A DNA stretch of 64,000 nt from Orychophragmus violaceus (GCA_030180135.1 CM058235.1:19802720-19866719), one strand, 5' to 3'. Counted from the first letter of the stretch, positions 1 through 13,002 are shown. Numbers and translations are program-made. The notes: a model not told the origin generated them from the sequence alone.

Positions 1-62
1 TTTTGTTTTGTTTTGTACCTTTAAGTGCTGATTATTGTCTACTTTTGGGTTTTCTAACGCAG

Positions 63-3000
63 TGATCTCAAGGGTAATCGTTTGTCTGGGCAAATCCCTG
101 ATGAGATTGGTGACTGTTCTTCTTTGCAAAACTTGTAAGAACACGAACAATAATTGATAAATGTTACAGTCCTTGGGAATTTATGTGGTTAAGTGTGTTA
201 ATGTTTGTTCATACAGGGACCTGTCATTCAATGAATTAAGTGGCGACATACCATTTTCGATTTCGAAGTTGAAGCAACTGGAGCAGCTGTAAGTTTCTGC
301 TGCCATTCTTCATATGTATAATATATATGTCCTACTTATCCTTGTGGAATATTTGGTTTACTGTTTTTCCAGGATTCTCAAGAACAATCAATTGATAGGA
401 CCAATCCCTTCAACTCTTTCCCAGATTCCAAACCTGAAAATTCTGTATGTTCCTCTTAGACTTGCATACTTTTAGTTTATCGATGATCAGATTGTGAAAT
501 TTCGGTTGGCTGCACAAATTCCAGGGACTTGGCACAGAATAAACTCAGTGGGGAGATACCAAGACTTATTTATTGGAATGAAGTTCTTCAGTATCTGTAA
601 GTGTCCATGCTTTGAGGCCCGGCTCTTTCAATGTCTCTTCTTGCCTTGTGATATCTGTTGTTATATATGAGCAGCGGATTGCGGGGAAACAACTTGGTGG
701 GTAACCTTTCTCCAGATTTATGTCAGCTTACAGGTCTATGGTATTTGTAAGTCAATAAATCTCCTCTTGCCCATCTGGATAGTGTGATGAGTTCATTTTT
801 TCAATATGAAATCTCTGACTTACGTTTTTTTGTATTGAATCAGTGACGTCAGGAACAACAGCTTGACGGGTAGTATCCCTGAGACAATAGGGAACTGCAC
901 TGCCTTCCAGGTTTTGTATGTACCTCTCTCTCTGCTTCTATACATCCTTCTTGCATTTTGGTTACTTGGGAAAGTCTCCCTAAATGATTTTGGTTATTAT
1001 GAACTCAGGGACTTGTCCTATAATCAGCTAACTGGCGAGATCCCTTTCGACATTGGCTTTCTGCAAGTAGCCACATTGTTAGTCCTCTCCTTTCTAATGT
1101 GTCCATATCCTCTTGTATGCGCAAATCCTTTTCTAGCCTTTGTTTTCGCTTACCAGAAAGTTACTTTTATCACCTCAGGTCATTGCAAGGCAATCAGCTT
1201 TCTGGGAAGATACCATCAGTGATTGGTCTCATGCAAGCTCTTGCAGTGTTGTAAGTACATTTCTTCTAATCAAGAAAGCTAATTTCAACTGTTTTATAAA
1301 CTTAAATGTTCCATTCTTTTTCTAATACAGAGATCTAAGTGGCAACTTGTTGAGTGGACCTATCCCTCCGATTCTGGGAAATCTGACTTTCACAGAGAAA
1401 TTGTAATGCTTTACATTCATAGTTTCTTCATTATCTACACTGGAAAATTAAACTTTGGATGTACAATCAATTAGGCTTTTGACTACTATATGAAAGTCTA
1501 ACGACTCATTAGAGTTTTGTTTTCAGTTTGAAGTGATACTGAGTATCATTTTGGCTTTATCTGCAGGTATTTGCACAGTAATAAGCTGAGTGGTTCGATT
1601 CCACCTGAGCTTGGAAACATGTCAAAACTTCATTACCTGTATGAGACCAACCTTTTCTTCATTCTCTTTTGCCATATGATTAATGTTCAACTTTTGTTTC
1701 ATCATCAACAATTTGTACAATATTTTGCAGGGAGCTTAATGATAATCATCTTACAGGTCATATACCACCAGAACTTGGGAAGCTTACTGACTTGTTTGAT
1801 CTGTAAGTAACTACTCTCTGTGCTTGACATGTTTTGATGTTTGAATATTAATTTGAACTATTTACGTATAGGAATGTGGCCAACAATGATTTGGAAGGAC
1901 CTGTACCTGATCATTTGAGTTCCTGTACAAACCTAAACAGCTTGTACGTATCTCTTGCTTTTAAAACTTTGATTGGAATGTTCAAGATTTCTGCTTCTAT
2001 AATGATTTTGTATCTCATCAATGTAACTGCAGAAATGTTCACGGGAACAAGTTCAATGGAACCATACCCCGAGCATTTCAAAAGCTAGAGAGCATGACTT
2101 ACCTGTAAGTATAGAATCTTTGAAGTGGTGCTACGTAATCTTTCTGATTTCTTATGTATGATATAGTTTTTTCAACTTCAGTTTTTTTTTTCCGGATTTT
2201 ATAGCCACTAACTACAGAGCTATGGTTGTCTTTGATTTTATCGGTTTGGCCAGTAATCTCTCCAACAACAATATCAGAGGTCCAATCCCGGTTGAGCTAT
2301 CTCGTATCGGTAACTTGGATACATTGTAAGCTTTATAAGTTTTCTGTGAAGTGTACATGTTCATCATATGTGCCTTTTTCTATGGATATTTATTTTTCTC
2401 CGTGACATTTAAAGGGATCTTTCCAACAACAAGATATATGGCATCATTCCTTCCTCCCTCGGTGATTTAGAACATCTTCTCAAGATGTAAGCATACATGA
2501 AACCTCCACTTTCTTCGTATAATAACATAAAAATGGTTGGTGAAATCCCGATTTCTTGTTATAGGAACTTGAGCAGGAACCATATAACAGGTGTAGTTCC
2601 TGCTGACTTTGGAAATCTGAGAAGCATCATGGAGATGTAAGAACTATATTCTATTTGCTTTGTAAAGTTCTTTTTATATTTCACATTCCTGTTCTGAATC
2701 TATGTTCTGTGTCTGTTTGGTTGTAGAGATCTTTCAAATAATGATATCTCGGGCCCAATTCCAGAAGAACTTAACCAACTGCAGACTATTGTCTTGCTGT
2801 AAGCCATCTTTCTCTTAACTACTTGCACGTTTTTGAGATTTTTTTTCAGTGTTGAAGAAAATTTGTGCGGAAACAAAATCATTGTGGCACCATGTGTGAT
2901 TCCGAAACAGATATTCGGTTACCGATCTATCTAATGTTTTGTTTCTTTAAAATTGCAGGAGACTCGAAAATAACAACTTAACCGGTAATGTTGGTTCATT

Positions 3001-5003
3001 AGCCAACTGTCTCAGTCTTACTGAATTGTAAGTAGACTATATTGGCTCTAAAACTCCTTTTTGTGTCTCTGTATGCCACTTGTACTAAGAACTTAACCAT
3101 GCTGTGTTTACTAACTCCTATAGGAATGTTTCTTACAACAATTTGGTTGGCGATATTCCTAAGAGCAATAACTTCTCAAGATTTCCGCCAGACAGGTATG
3201 GTAATTTAGCGTTTGTTTGTACTCAGCATTTTGTTTTGTTGGCTCATCTTACTGCTATGCTTATCTCTTTTTGGTTTCTTCTAAAGCTTCATTGGCAATC
3301 CTGGTCTTTGCGGTAGTTGGCTGAACTCGCCTTGTCATGTTTCTCGTCCATCAGTACGAGGTGATTAGCTCCCTTCTAGAAATTTCTGTCAGCTTAAGAT
3401 AATTCCAAATGAATCTTATGTTTCTTAATCCATCTTTTGTTTGAACAGTGTCAATCTCTAGAGCTGCTATTCTCGGGATAGCTATTGGGGCACTTGTGAT
3501 CCTTCTAATGGTCCTAATAGCAGCTTGCCGGCCGCATAATCCTCCACCTTTTCTGGATGGATCAGTTGACAAACCAGGTTTACTTGCCAATTCCCTTACT
3601 GGAAAATGTTCATCTCCTTTATTATTGTAATCCAGCAGCTGATCCTGAAATTTCTTGGTCACATCAGTAACCTATTCGACCCCGAAGCTTGTCATACTTC
3701 ATATGAATATGGCACTCCACGTTTACGAGGATATCATGAGAATGACAGAGAATCTGAGTGAGAAGTATATCATTGGGCATGGAGCATCGAGCACTGTATA
3801 CAAATGTGTTTTAAAAAACTGCAAACCTGTTGCGATTAAGCGTCTTTACTCTCACAACCCACAGTCGATGAAACAGTTTGAAACCGAACTAGCTATGCTT
3901 AGTAGCATAAAACACAGAAATCTTGTGAGCCTACAGGCCTATTCTCTTTCTCCCTTGGGAAGTCTTCTGTTCTATGACTACATGGATAATGGCAGCCTCT
4001 GGGATCTTCTTCACGGTAAGTCTTCATCTTATCGACACCTAAAATAGAAACTCATTTGATTCTCTCTCTATAAATATATTAATATCTTGCTTGTACATGT
4101 TGTTTTACAAAGGCCCTACGAAGAAGAAAACTCTTGATTGGGACACACGACTTAAGATAGCATATGGTGCTGCACAAGGACTTGCGTATCTACACCATGA
4201 CTGTAGTCCAAGAATTATACACAGAGACGTGAAGTCTTCCAATATTCTTTTGGACAAAGACTTAGAGGCTCGTTTGACAGATTTCGGAATTGCGAAAAGC
4301 TTATGTGTGTCAAAGTCACATACTTCAACTTACATCATGGGCACTATTGGTTACATAGACCCTGAGTATGCACGTACTTCACGCCTCACTGAGAAATCCG
4401 ATGTCTACAGTTACGGAATAGTGCTGCTTGAGTTGTTAACCAGAAGGAAAGCTGTTGATAATGAGTCCAATCTCCACCATCTGGTTTGTCCCTTGTCTCT
4501 CTTTCAACTGTTTTTGTTTAGACAAGGTCAATTGTTTTTTCTGTTTGGTTTTGTTCAAAACTACTTACAGTTTGGTTTTGGATAAGGATATTGTTATGGT
4601 TTAGTTCCAGTCTGAAGAATTTTGTTTTCGGTTTCATTTCCAGATAATGTCGAAGACAGGGAACAACGCAGTGATGGAAATGGTAGATCCAGACATCTCA
4701 TCGACTTGTAAGGATCTCGCTGTGGTGAAGAAGGTTTTTCAGCTTGCGCTTCTATGCACCAAAAGACAGCCGAGCGACCGGCCCACAATGCACCAGGTGA
4801 CTCGTGTCCTCGGAAGCTTCATGTTGTCGGAACAACCACCAGCCCCGGCAGCAGCCACGTCAACAACGCTGACCGCTTCGTGCTACGTGGACGAGTATGC
4901 AAATCTCAAGACTCCTCACAATGTCAATTGCTCTTCCATGAGTGCTTCAGATGCAGAGCTCTTTCTACGATTTGGACAAGTTATTTCTCAGAACAGTGTA
5001 TGA
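63..5003 (+). CDS. ER: ERECTA LRR receptor-like kinase, 5' end outside window
   Basis: Plasma-membrane receptor kinase that perceives EPF/EPFL peptides and controls stomatal patterning, organ shape and inflorescence growth (family knowledge). I resolve 24 GT-AG exons: 63-134, 217-288, 373-444, 525-596, 675-746, 844-915, 1009-1077, 1179-1250, 1331-1402, 1567-1638, 1731-1802, 1872-1943, 2033-2104, 2254-2325, 2415-2486, 2565-2636, 2727-2798, 2959-3027, 3124-3195, 3287-3360, 3449-3577, 3668-4015, 4113-4483, 4644-5003. Most LRR exons are exactly 72 bp in the same phase, one LRR each. Then come a CxxS/CH pair, a membrane segment (ISRAAILGIAIGALVILLMV), a juxtamembrane stretch (VTYSTPKLVILHMNMALHVY), and a kinase with glycine loop IGHGASSTVYK, VAIK lysine, HRDVKSSN, DFG and DPEYA. 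The C-terminus ends FLRFGQVISQNSV. No stop or frameshift in any exon. The first exons with signal peptide lie left of the window. The ERL1/ERL2 paralogues are less likely because the C-terminal tail matches ER. Confidence 0.97.
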
Positions 5004-5540
5004 AAAATGTTGGTGTTGTGAACCTTATTTAGGAAGAGAATCTTGAAAACGATATCGTTTTTTTTGTTGTTGCTTAAGGCAGTTAGAATATTTAAAGTTT
5101 CTTGTAAAAATTGCAGCACTGCCTTATTATCGAAGTGTGTGAATGAATATATTCTCAGACTGGCTCCTAGACTCGACCTTTACAATAATATACTTCGTTA
5201 TCTCCGTGCTCTCTCTCATATTCTGAAACTGATAGTTAATAAGCATCTTATTGTTCGTCATCTCCTTCTATTCTTTTTTCTTTCCAGGAGTTCGACTTTG
5301 ATAATATAAACAGTTTCAAAAGGGCAAAACTACCCAATTAGATGTATGTAGTTCCAAATCCCTACAGATTCATTCGAAGAAGTGAAGAAGAGTTCATTAA
5401 GGGTGCCCAATTTTTACATAATGCGATATCAAGGTGTTTGTTATATATGGGTTGGGCACCCATCAATTAGTCCGGTCTAAACTTATTCTCTGCACTGTGA
5501 TCAACCCAATAACAACAAATCAGTCGGCTCATAATTAAAA
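5004..5540. other. 3' UTR and downstream flank of ER
   Basis: Mostly AT-rich non-coding sequence after the ER stop, with several AATAAT/AATATA-like stretches that could serve polyadenylation. A short open frame at 5043-5309 has no recognisable similarity and is probably chance. A short inverted match (GGGTGCCCA near 5401 against TGGGCACCC near 5453) lies in the last part. Transposon sequence begins at about 5.54 kb, so the flank is only about 0.5 kb long. Confidence 0.5.
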
Positions 5541-6080
5541 GTAAAGACCTTCATCCAAAGGATGCTCGGCTCAGCTCACAACTAGTTCTACTCGGTTCGG
5601 CTCAGCTCACCATCTTAGCTCAGCTTGACTCAACTAATAGACATGCCGTTGTCGACAAGCGGAACATATCTCTCCTACTCAAGGCTCCCATGACACAAGT
5701 TGGCGAGCTTTATCGAGGGAGTAATGCTCGGTTCGACCAGCTCGCAGTTGCACAGGTCGTGTGCCAGGGAAATATCAACGATCGCTAATCATCTGGACAC
5801 CAGGCGACCGCACCACGGTTGATCGACTTCACACCGCGCCTCTAGCGAGCTCTGTTCAACGGATCGCCAACCTCGAACACCGAACATAATAGAAGACTAC
5901 CCATACATTCTACGTCACTCAACCCTTCGATGTTGGCCCTTCGAACAACTCAGCGGCACATGCTCACATGGGTAGTCAAATAGAAAACCTGAAGTCCAAA
6001 CTACGAAGCATGACTTCAAAAGTTCACCAAGCGATTAGCTCGGTACCTGAAATCGATCACGTGCTCGAAGAAACATGAAA
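5541..6080 (+). other. Leader of the outer gypsy element
   Basis: About 540 bp rich in CTCGGCTCAGCTC-like tracts, with no sustained reading frame. It precedes the first recognisable gag codons and I read it as the untranslated leader or gag N-terminal region of the outer element. No PBS could be recognised, so the 5' LTR may be deleted. Confidence 0.35.
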
Positions 6081-6242
6081 TGCTCCATTCACACACCACG
6101 TTTTAGACATCTAAGTTCAACATCAGGGAAAATTAAGCTGAAGGAGTACAAAGTCGATTCGGACCCAAGGCAGTTCTTAACCGTTTTTCGCATGGCCATG
6201 GGCAGGACTAATTTCGACTTCCGAGAGCGTGATGCAGGATAC

Positions 6243-7657
6243 AAATAGCGAGGTTTTTTGGGTTCAAACTCTATCAATTCATCAAACGACTACACATGTC
6301 AATGTCGTATTTGAGGTATCAATCCAGGGAGACAAGAAGAATAAGACATACATAATACAAGATACTACTTAATCTAAGCAAATATAGAGAAGAGAAGTTT
6401 ATCTAACAACCTAAATAAAAATCAAGACAAGAAAGCAAATAAAGCAAGCAAGAACAAAACAAGACACTAAAAAGAAGACAAATAAGATCAACGAAGGGTC
6501 CTAGGATGAGGCTACGGAGATTAGTTGGCCTAGAGACTAACAAAGAGGCTTCAATCAAGCAAACAATGGTAAACAAGGCTAATGATCATTAATTAAGCTA
6601 ATCTTATTTTTTATGTCCATAACGCCTATACTAATCATGCAATCATTCAATTCTCATTTGCAAATTACAAGAGAAGCATGAAAGAATACCAATCAAATAC
6701 CATTTAGCAAACAAAGAGGCTGAGGCTACGGAGATTAGTTGGCCTAGAGACTATCAAAGAGGCTTCAATCAAGCAAACAATGGTAAACAAGGCTAATGAT
6801 CATTAATTAAGCTAATCTCATTTTTTATGTCCATAGCGCCTATACTAATCATGCAATCATTCAATTCCCATTTGCAAATTACAAGAAAAGCCTGCAAGAA
6901 TACCAATCAAATACCATTTAGCAAATCTAATCCTTAGGCTAAGAGCACTAATCATTTAGACTAATCCAATCTCTTGACACTAATCCATTTGTCAAATAAT
7001 TAATCAAGGTCATATTCTTATTTGTGATTAAGAGATAAAAAAACAATGCAAACAAGTTCTCAATTCCAATAATCACCTTAGACAACTTAAGCTAAGAGTG
7101 AAAATCGTCAATTTTTTCATTGATCATTTCATCGAACACCTTTCGGGAATAAAAATCATAAAATATCCTAAGTTTGTGATTCTCGTTGGATTCAAGCGGT
7201 GTTCTCCATCGGGTCAATAAAATCGATATGGAAACGTCGATGGTTTGGGCCGCACGGAAACCGTGGCTTTTGAACGATGGCTTCAAGCCGATAAATCTTA
7301 TGATCATTTACGAACAAATGCTGCAATTTACCATTGGGGTCAGCTGCTCGATGAAGTGGAGAATACGGCATCAACTGGATCATGCCGATGCAGCCATGTC
7401 AATGAGAACACTCGAATTTCCTCTTCATTTCCTTAACTCTTTTTTGCTTCCAACAATCCCAAAATCCTACAAGAATCTCCAAACACCTACAAAACACAAA
7501 GAAACACCCCCAAGAACAGAAAAACATGCAACCCTAACTCTAAATGCACCTAACTTCTAAACGGAAGAAATTCCAAGAAAATAACATAAATTGGTGCAAT
7601 TTCAACCAAAATATGAACATAAAACAAGCCTAAGATGCCTAAAAGGAAATGACATCA
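6243..7657 (-). repeat. Left (3') LTR of the non-autonomous element
   Basis: About 1415 bp, shorter than the right LTR because roughly 550 bp (present at about 11.15-11.70 kb in the other copy) are missing, while an internal stretch is tandemly duplicated with a 214-bp period (copies starting at 6507 and 6721). The expected terminal bases at 6243 are missing, as if the tandem GATAC repeats of target and LTR had collapsed into one. Confidence 0.8.
6507..6934. repeat. 214-bp tandem duplication inside the left LTR
   Basis: Two adjacent copies start with TGAGGCTACGGAGATTAG at 6507 and 6721 and stay nearly identical over about 210 bp. The right LTR has a single copy, so the duplication arose after insertion. 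Confidence 0.75.
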
Positions 7658-9795
7658 ATCCTCCCAAAGTTATCCTTTGCTTTTACACAAGAAAATAACA
7701 AAAGAAAGTTGGAGAGAAAGGTTTAAAGATAGGAGCTCAAATCCAAAGACCTAACCAAGATCAACAAGTTCAATTCTAAGTTAATGTTTCTAAGTTGCAA
7801 TCAAGGCAAACTTACCCCAAAAGATTTAGTCATACTCATCCTAGAAATATCTCAAGCTCAAATATCAACCAACACAAGCATTCATATCCATTATCTCTTT
7901 AACATTCATAAAGATTTTAAAGTGAATCTTTCTCATGCAATGCAATCAAGTTCATTTGGCAAAAGGGACTCATTAAAGTGAGGTTCTCCAATAGCAAAGG
8001 GTTTCCCTCATGAAAATGAATGAGCTTTGGAAAAATGATAAGAGTTTAGAAGAAATTGATGCATACTAGGTTGATTTCCATATACCCAAATGGCCTAATA
8101 ACTTTCACTCATAATCTAACTCTCCTAATTGTTGTCTACCCTTTTCCAACGCTACTTTTTACTTCTTCCCTTAACTTGATCAAACACTTGTTCCACTTTA
8201 ACATCCAGAGGATCATTCACAAAGTTTTAACCCATGGTAAGACTCTTTCATTTGAACTTATCTCTCTCTTTTCTTTTCACATTAGACTAATCCCTTTCTT
8301 TTCCCTTTGATGATGAGCCTTTTGGCTTCTTTTCCTTTAACTTTTTAGAGATTCATTCTTTATAACTTAGAGATATCTTTGCTTTTCTTTACCAACAACA
8401 CTTTAATCCTATAATTATTTCCATTATATTATCTTTTCATTACCACTCTTTTATCTTCCTAATTCCCCCCAAACTTCAATGATAGCCTAATGCAAAGCCA
8501 AAAGATGTCAAGCTTGCTTCTAATATGGAAATTTATAGTCGCTCCCAACTCAACACTTTTTTCTAAGCTCATTCCAAGGATGCCTTGCTCTCAATATAAT
8601 GTTTAGGATTTGAAATAAGGATGGGATAAGGCATGGTAATCTATTTGAGCAAACAAGAGTGGTGAAAAGGGAAAAAATTGCTCAAATATGTATAAAGTAA
8701 CCATGAATTCAATTCGAAATGCATGAGCAAGATAATTATATGTAATATTTAGAGTTATAATATAATATATCTAGAGTCAAATCAAAGGAAGTTTCAGCTA
8801 AAAAGTGAGACTAAAGATAAGTAATCCAAGTATGATTCGTCCTTACTCTCAAGCCTTTCTCAAAATGCAAACCGAGAACAATCAACTAGCATGAAAAAAA
8901 AAAGCTTTCACCCAATCAAGTCTTACAAGAAAATATATAATTTCTCCCTATGAATTCAACATATATGAACTCTATACTCAATCCTAATATGATAATGCAA
9001 CTACATGCTCTTTTTATAAAAATAAATTCATTTTTCTTTCTTTCAATTTTTATGGTTTTCTATGCCGTAAATGAATGAATGAGACTCAAGGTGCAAAAAA
9101 GAAGATAAGATCACAAAACACATCATTAGCAACCAGCCTCTTCCCCCAAACTTAAATCACACAGTCCCTTGTGCGTTAGAAGTGAGGAGATAGAGACCAA
9201 AGACTAAATCAAAATGCAAAATCAAAAAGACAAAATGTGGAGTGTTATTTGGAGAGTGGGATTGAGAGGAGGAATGAGAGGTGGAATGGGAGGTGGAGGA
9301 ATATTTGGTTTTTACACAAGAAGTTACCCCAAACTTGGACAATTTCATAGGCTTCTTCATCCTTGGATTTGACATTGAAGTTCCCTTTGTCAATCCCAAA
9401 ACCCTTTTCCTTCTTCTTTGCATTGAACCCAAAGCTCCCCATGTAGGATAAACATGAGATTTCTTCCCAAGTGAGCTTCTTTTAAGTCACTAAGCTTGAC
9501 TATCACTTCACTTTTTTTGGTTAGGGATGTGGCATGAACTTGTATCACTGGTATCATACTCTTCGTAGAACCATCCCTTTAAATCCTTCATCCTTATCTC
9601 CTCAAAGGGATCTTACATGAATCATGAAATATTTATGATATGGTGGAGACTATATAAGGTTCTTGTCAAAAGATTGAGCCATTTGAGATCCATGTTATTC
9701 ATCCTCCTTGAAGGATTCTTCATAATTGGGACAATTTTTTTCTCCATAGGATTTGCTCCGATTGGTTTTTGCATGTGATTTGGTTGCTTTGGCAC
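7658..9795. other. Non-coding interior of the non-autonomous LTR element
   Basis: AT-rich sequence with a polypurine tract (minus strand) at 7658-7671 against the left LTR. A minus-strand open stretch at 9157-9442 encodes a lysine- and serine-rich segment that I do not recognise. No pol domain was seen in any frame. Confidence 0.5.
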
Positions 9796-10368
9796 TTATT
9801 TCATGATTAAGAGCTCATTTTGTGTGCTCTCTTCCTTGATCTCCTTGCACTCAACAACCGCCCCATATTCATAAGGATCCTCCTCATATCTTACAACCTC
9901 TTCTGGTCCTCTATTGTTGCTATTGGTTGAAAGACCTATTGTTGGCTCAACAATGCTTGCATCTTGAGGCAAAGGAGAAAAATCAGATTTGATCAACCTT
10001 ATGCTCTCATTGTACCTCTCTTGTCCTTCCAATGCTAACCTTGCCATGTTAAGAAGCAATTCCTCATATGAGATTTGGGAAGAGTAAGTTGCATCTTGCT
10101 CATTCTCCATGTTCCAAGATTGGTATCCATCACCATATTCATATTGGTACTCATGAGAAGAGAATCTATTTGGAAGATCACCTTGCTAAGTGGATGATCT
10201 TTCAAAACCATGATGACTTGTAGGGTCACAAACCACTCTTTCTTTATCTTCCAATAAAGCCTTCAACATTGAAGCCATACCTGAAGCCATGCTCTCTTCC
10301 CCGTGAATGTACATTTCAAAAAGAACAAACACTTGAAAGAAAGTTAGTAACCAAACAAATAAAAACAA
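9796..10368 (-). pseudogene. Gag-like remnant of the non-autonomous element
   Basis: One reading frame of about 191 codons on the minus strand with a single in-frame TAG near 10187. It includes MASMLKALLEDKERVVCDP, then an acidic, asparagine- and glutamate-rich stretch with SYEELLLNMARLALEGQERY. There is no zinc knuckle, protease or RT. Proteins of this kind occur in non-autonomous plant LTR elements next to the PBS, and that position (54 bp from the PBS) is what supports the call. Function unknown. Confidence 0.5.
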
Positions 10369-10421
10369 AATAAAATCTTGGTCTCAAGTAGAATCTAAAT
10401 CCTAATGGCTATTTCTACACC

Positions 10422-10439
10422 TCCCCGACAACGACGCCA
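10422..10439 (-). promoter_or_regulatory. Primer binding site, tRNA-Asp type, with two mismatches
   Basis: Minus-strand sequence TGGCGTCGTTGTCGGGGA lies three bases inside the 5' LTR. It matches the complement of the 3' end of plant tRNA-Asp (TGGCGCCGTTGCCGGGGA) at 16 of 18 positions. Both differences are C to T, as expected from decay of methylated cytosines. Confidence 0.85.
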
Positions 10440-10442
10440 AAT

Positions 10443-12193
10443 TGATACCAAAGATTTTGGGTTCAAAATCTATCAGTTCCTCAAACCTCTACACATGTCG
10501 ATATAACATTTGAGGTATCAATCCAGGGAGGCAAGAAGAATAACACATATAGAATGCAAGATACTACTTAATCTAAGCAAATCTAGAGAAGATAAGTTTA
10601 TCTAACAACCTATATAGAAATCAAGACAAGAAAGAAAATAAAGCAAGAAAGAACAAAACAAGACACTAAAAAGAAGATAAATAAGATAAAATAAGGGTCC
10701 TACGATTAGGCTATGGAGATTAGATGACCTAGAGACTATCAAAGAGGCTCCAATCAAGCAAACAATGGTAAACAAGACTAATGATCATTAATTAAGCTAA
10801 TCTCATTTTTATGTTCATAACTCCTATACTAATCATGCAATCATTCAATTCCCATTTGTAAATTACAAGACAAGTATGCAAGAATACCAATAAAATACCA
10901 TTTAGCAAATCTAATCCTTAAGCTAAGAGCACTAATCATTTAGACTAATCCAATCTTTTGACACTAATCCATTTGTCCAATAGTTAATCAAGGTCAAATT
11001 CTTATTTGAGATTAAGAGATAAAAAAGCAATGCAAACAAGTTCTCAGTTCCAATAATCACCTTAAACAACTAATCTCTTAAGCTAAGAGTGAAAATCCTC
11101 TAATTTGGTTCATTAAGCATTTCATCGAACACCTTTCAGGCATAAAATATCATAAGTTTTAGATTTAAAAATTCCTTGCAACCTAGAATAGAGCACACCA
11201 AATTAGAGAAGGAACATTCATAATCAAGTCCTAAACATCATTAATCATCATATAAACCACCTAAATCAACCTCATCCACAAAACCAAGAAGCTATACTCT
11301 CTAATCACCATTGTATCCACAAAACCGAAAGGAGAGATATTAGTGATCATGGAGAGATATTAAGAAAAGTACTTAATTAAAATTAAAATCAAAGGTTTAC
11401 AAGATCCAAATTCATAAACAAAATCATAAGGGAAAGAAAAACTAAGGATTAGGTAGCTTAGAGTTTTAGAAACCCAAAATTAAGTATCTACAGGAGGAGC
11501 TTTGACAGTGGCATAATTATAAAGAAATATGTTCAAAATGATCTTGTAACGGTTGGATTTTTCCGAGCCCGATGATAAGAGGCACGCGATATTGGCGTTG
11601 TTTGGTCGATATCTTTGACCAATGGAGAAGGACTATACACACACACACTGATATATCGATGGAGATAGTTATGTATGCTTTAGTCGTTGAATCTATGTGA
11701 TTCTCGTTGGCTTCAAGCGGTGTTATCCATCGGGTAAATCAAACCGATATGGACTCGTCAATGAATTGGGCTGCATGGCATCAATGGTTTTTGAATGATG
11801 GTTTCAAGCCGACAAATCTTTTGGTCATTTCCGATGAAATGCTGCAACTTTCCATCGGGGCCATCTGTTCGATGTACTTTTGCCGATGAAGTGGTGAATA
11901 AGGCATCGGCTCGATAATGCCAATGCAGCCATGTCGATGGTAACACCCGAGTTTCCACTTCATTTCCTTAACTTCTTTTTGCTTCCAACAATCACCAAAT
12001 CCTACAAGAATCTACAAACACATACTAAACACAAAGAAACACTCCCAAGAAAAACAAAATATGCACAGCCTAACTCTAAATGCACCTAAGTTCTAAATTC
12101 AAGAAAGTCCAAGAAACTAACATAAGTCTATGCAATTTCAACCAAAATACTAACATAAAACAAGCCCAAGATGCCTAAAATGCAATGACATCA
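10443..12193 (-). repeat. Right (5') LTR of the non-autonomous element
   Basis: About 1751 bp, bounded by TGATACCAAAG at its left and GACATCA at its right, the latter followed by the target duplication GATAC. It is the fuller LTR copy. A TATATA-containing stretch near 11652 could be promoter-related but I cannot assign a start site. Confidence 0.8.
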
Positions 12194-12440
12194 GATACCG
12201 TCAATTGTTTGTAGAACACTTAGAAGAATCCGCTTTGGACCGGTTTTCCCGCCTAGAAGCAAACTCCATGTTATCATGATTTATAAATGACATTCCTCAA
12301 GCACTACTCCATGTATATCAAGGAGGGAGAATCAGATGCCAATCCAAATGGATCATCACTCATTGACCGAAGGAAACTCTCCGATCATACATCAGTCGCT
12401 TCAAAAACATTATTGCGAAGATAACGATCACTATTAGTGA

Positions 12441-13002
12441 AAGATTACCTGCGGTACAGTATGGTCTATGGTATGAATCTTGTTTCCGTGTCAACATTAC
12501 GATCAAGAGTACAAAAATTCAAAGGGAGAGAAGGGCAAAGCAGCTTATCATGTCTGCGACCAACAACAAGACTACAATCATGATCAAACTACCAAGGCTA
12601 TCGTCAAGATCGCCCATCTCAAGGCTATCAAATCGTCAACATCAAAACAAACCATGGAACAAGTATGTTCGCGGAAACGATCATAGTAAAATATTCTGCA
12701 ATTTTTAACATTGAGCAGGATACGATACGCCCGAATGCAGAAAATTGCAAGCATTACTCTTCGCCGACTACCAAAAGGAAGGGAAGACGATAAAAACAAC
12801 TCGCAATCAACCTTCCGCGAAAGCTGAGAACTGACCAGGCCAACCTAAAAACGAAGGAGAACATTTCAAGCTCGCTCAAGAAGGAAAAAGAAAACAAGTA
12901 GCACTTGAAGTGGAAATCGAGCAGATAAGCAAGGATATGGAACCAATAAAATGAGTTTGCGACGAGAAAGAAAAAGAAGGGACGCCCTCGACAAGGAGAT
13001 GT
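12441..13002 (+). other. Degenerate gag-to-protease spacer of the outer gypsy element
   Basis: Purine-rich decayed coding sequence with lysine/glutamate-rich fragments and many stops. It sits between recognisable gag and protease parts and probably held the gag C-terminus and zinc knuckle, which I cannot make out. Confidence 0.4.

Larger units (their letters stand above)
6243..12193 (-). mobile_element. Non-autonomous LTR retrotransposon inserted in gag of the gypsy element
   Basis: Two direct LTRs (6243-7657 and 10443-12193) flank about 2.8 kb of internal sequence. A 5-bp duplication GATAC lies at 6238-6242 and 12194-12198. On the minus strand the 5' LTR is the right copy, followed by a PBS of tRNA-Asp type at 10422-10439. 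The polypurine tract ACTTTGGGAGGAT lies against the left LTR. LTR termini on the minus strand are TGATGTCATT and TTGGTATCA. No protease, RT or integrase was seen, only a 191-codon gag-like remnant, so it would need enzymes from a relative, possibly an Athila using the same primer. Confidence 0.85.
6081..12440 (+). pseudogene. Gag of outer gypsy element, split by an LTR element
   Basis: The left part (6081-6242) reads, with a stop, towards FLTVFRMAMGRTNFDFRERD and ends in the codons for DAGY. The right part starts at 12199 with RQLFVEHLEESALDRFSRLE and continues with a KETLRSYISRFKNIIAKI-like stretch to about 12440. Across the 5.95-kb insert (6243-12193) the frame continues exactly once one copy of the GATAC duplication is removed, which proves both parts are one gag. 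Stops and frameshifts are frequent. This is capsid-type Retrotrans_gag sequence of a Tat/Retand element, no longer functional. Confidence 0.65.

Noticed and set aside
3351..3662. 103-codon minus-strand ORF in the ER locus
   Set aside because: Overlaps the ER transmembrane exon and its introns; an antisense shadow.
5043..5309. 88-codon ORF after ER
   Set aside because: Starts 40 bp after the ER stop, in its likely 3' UTR; hydrophobic low-complexity, no family.
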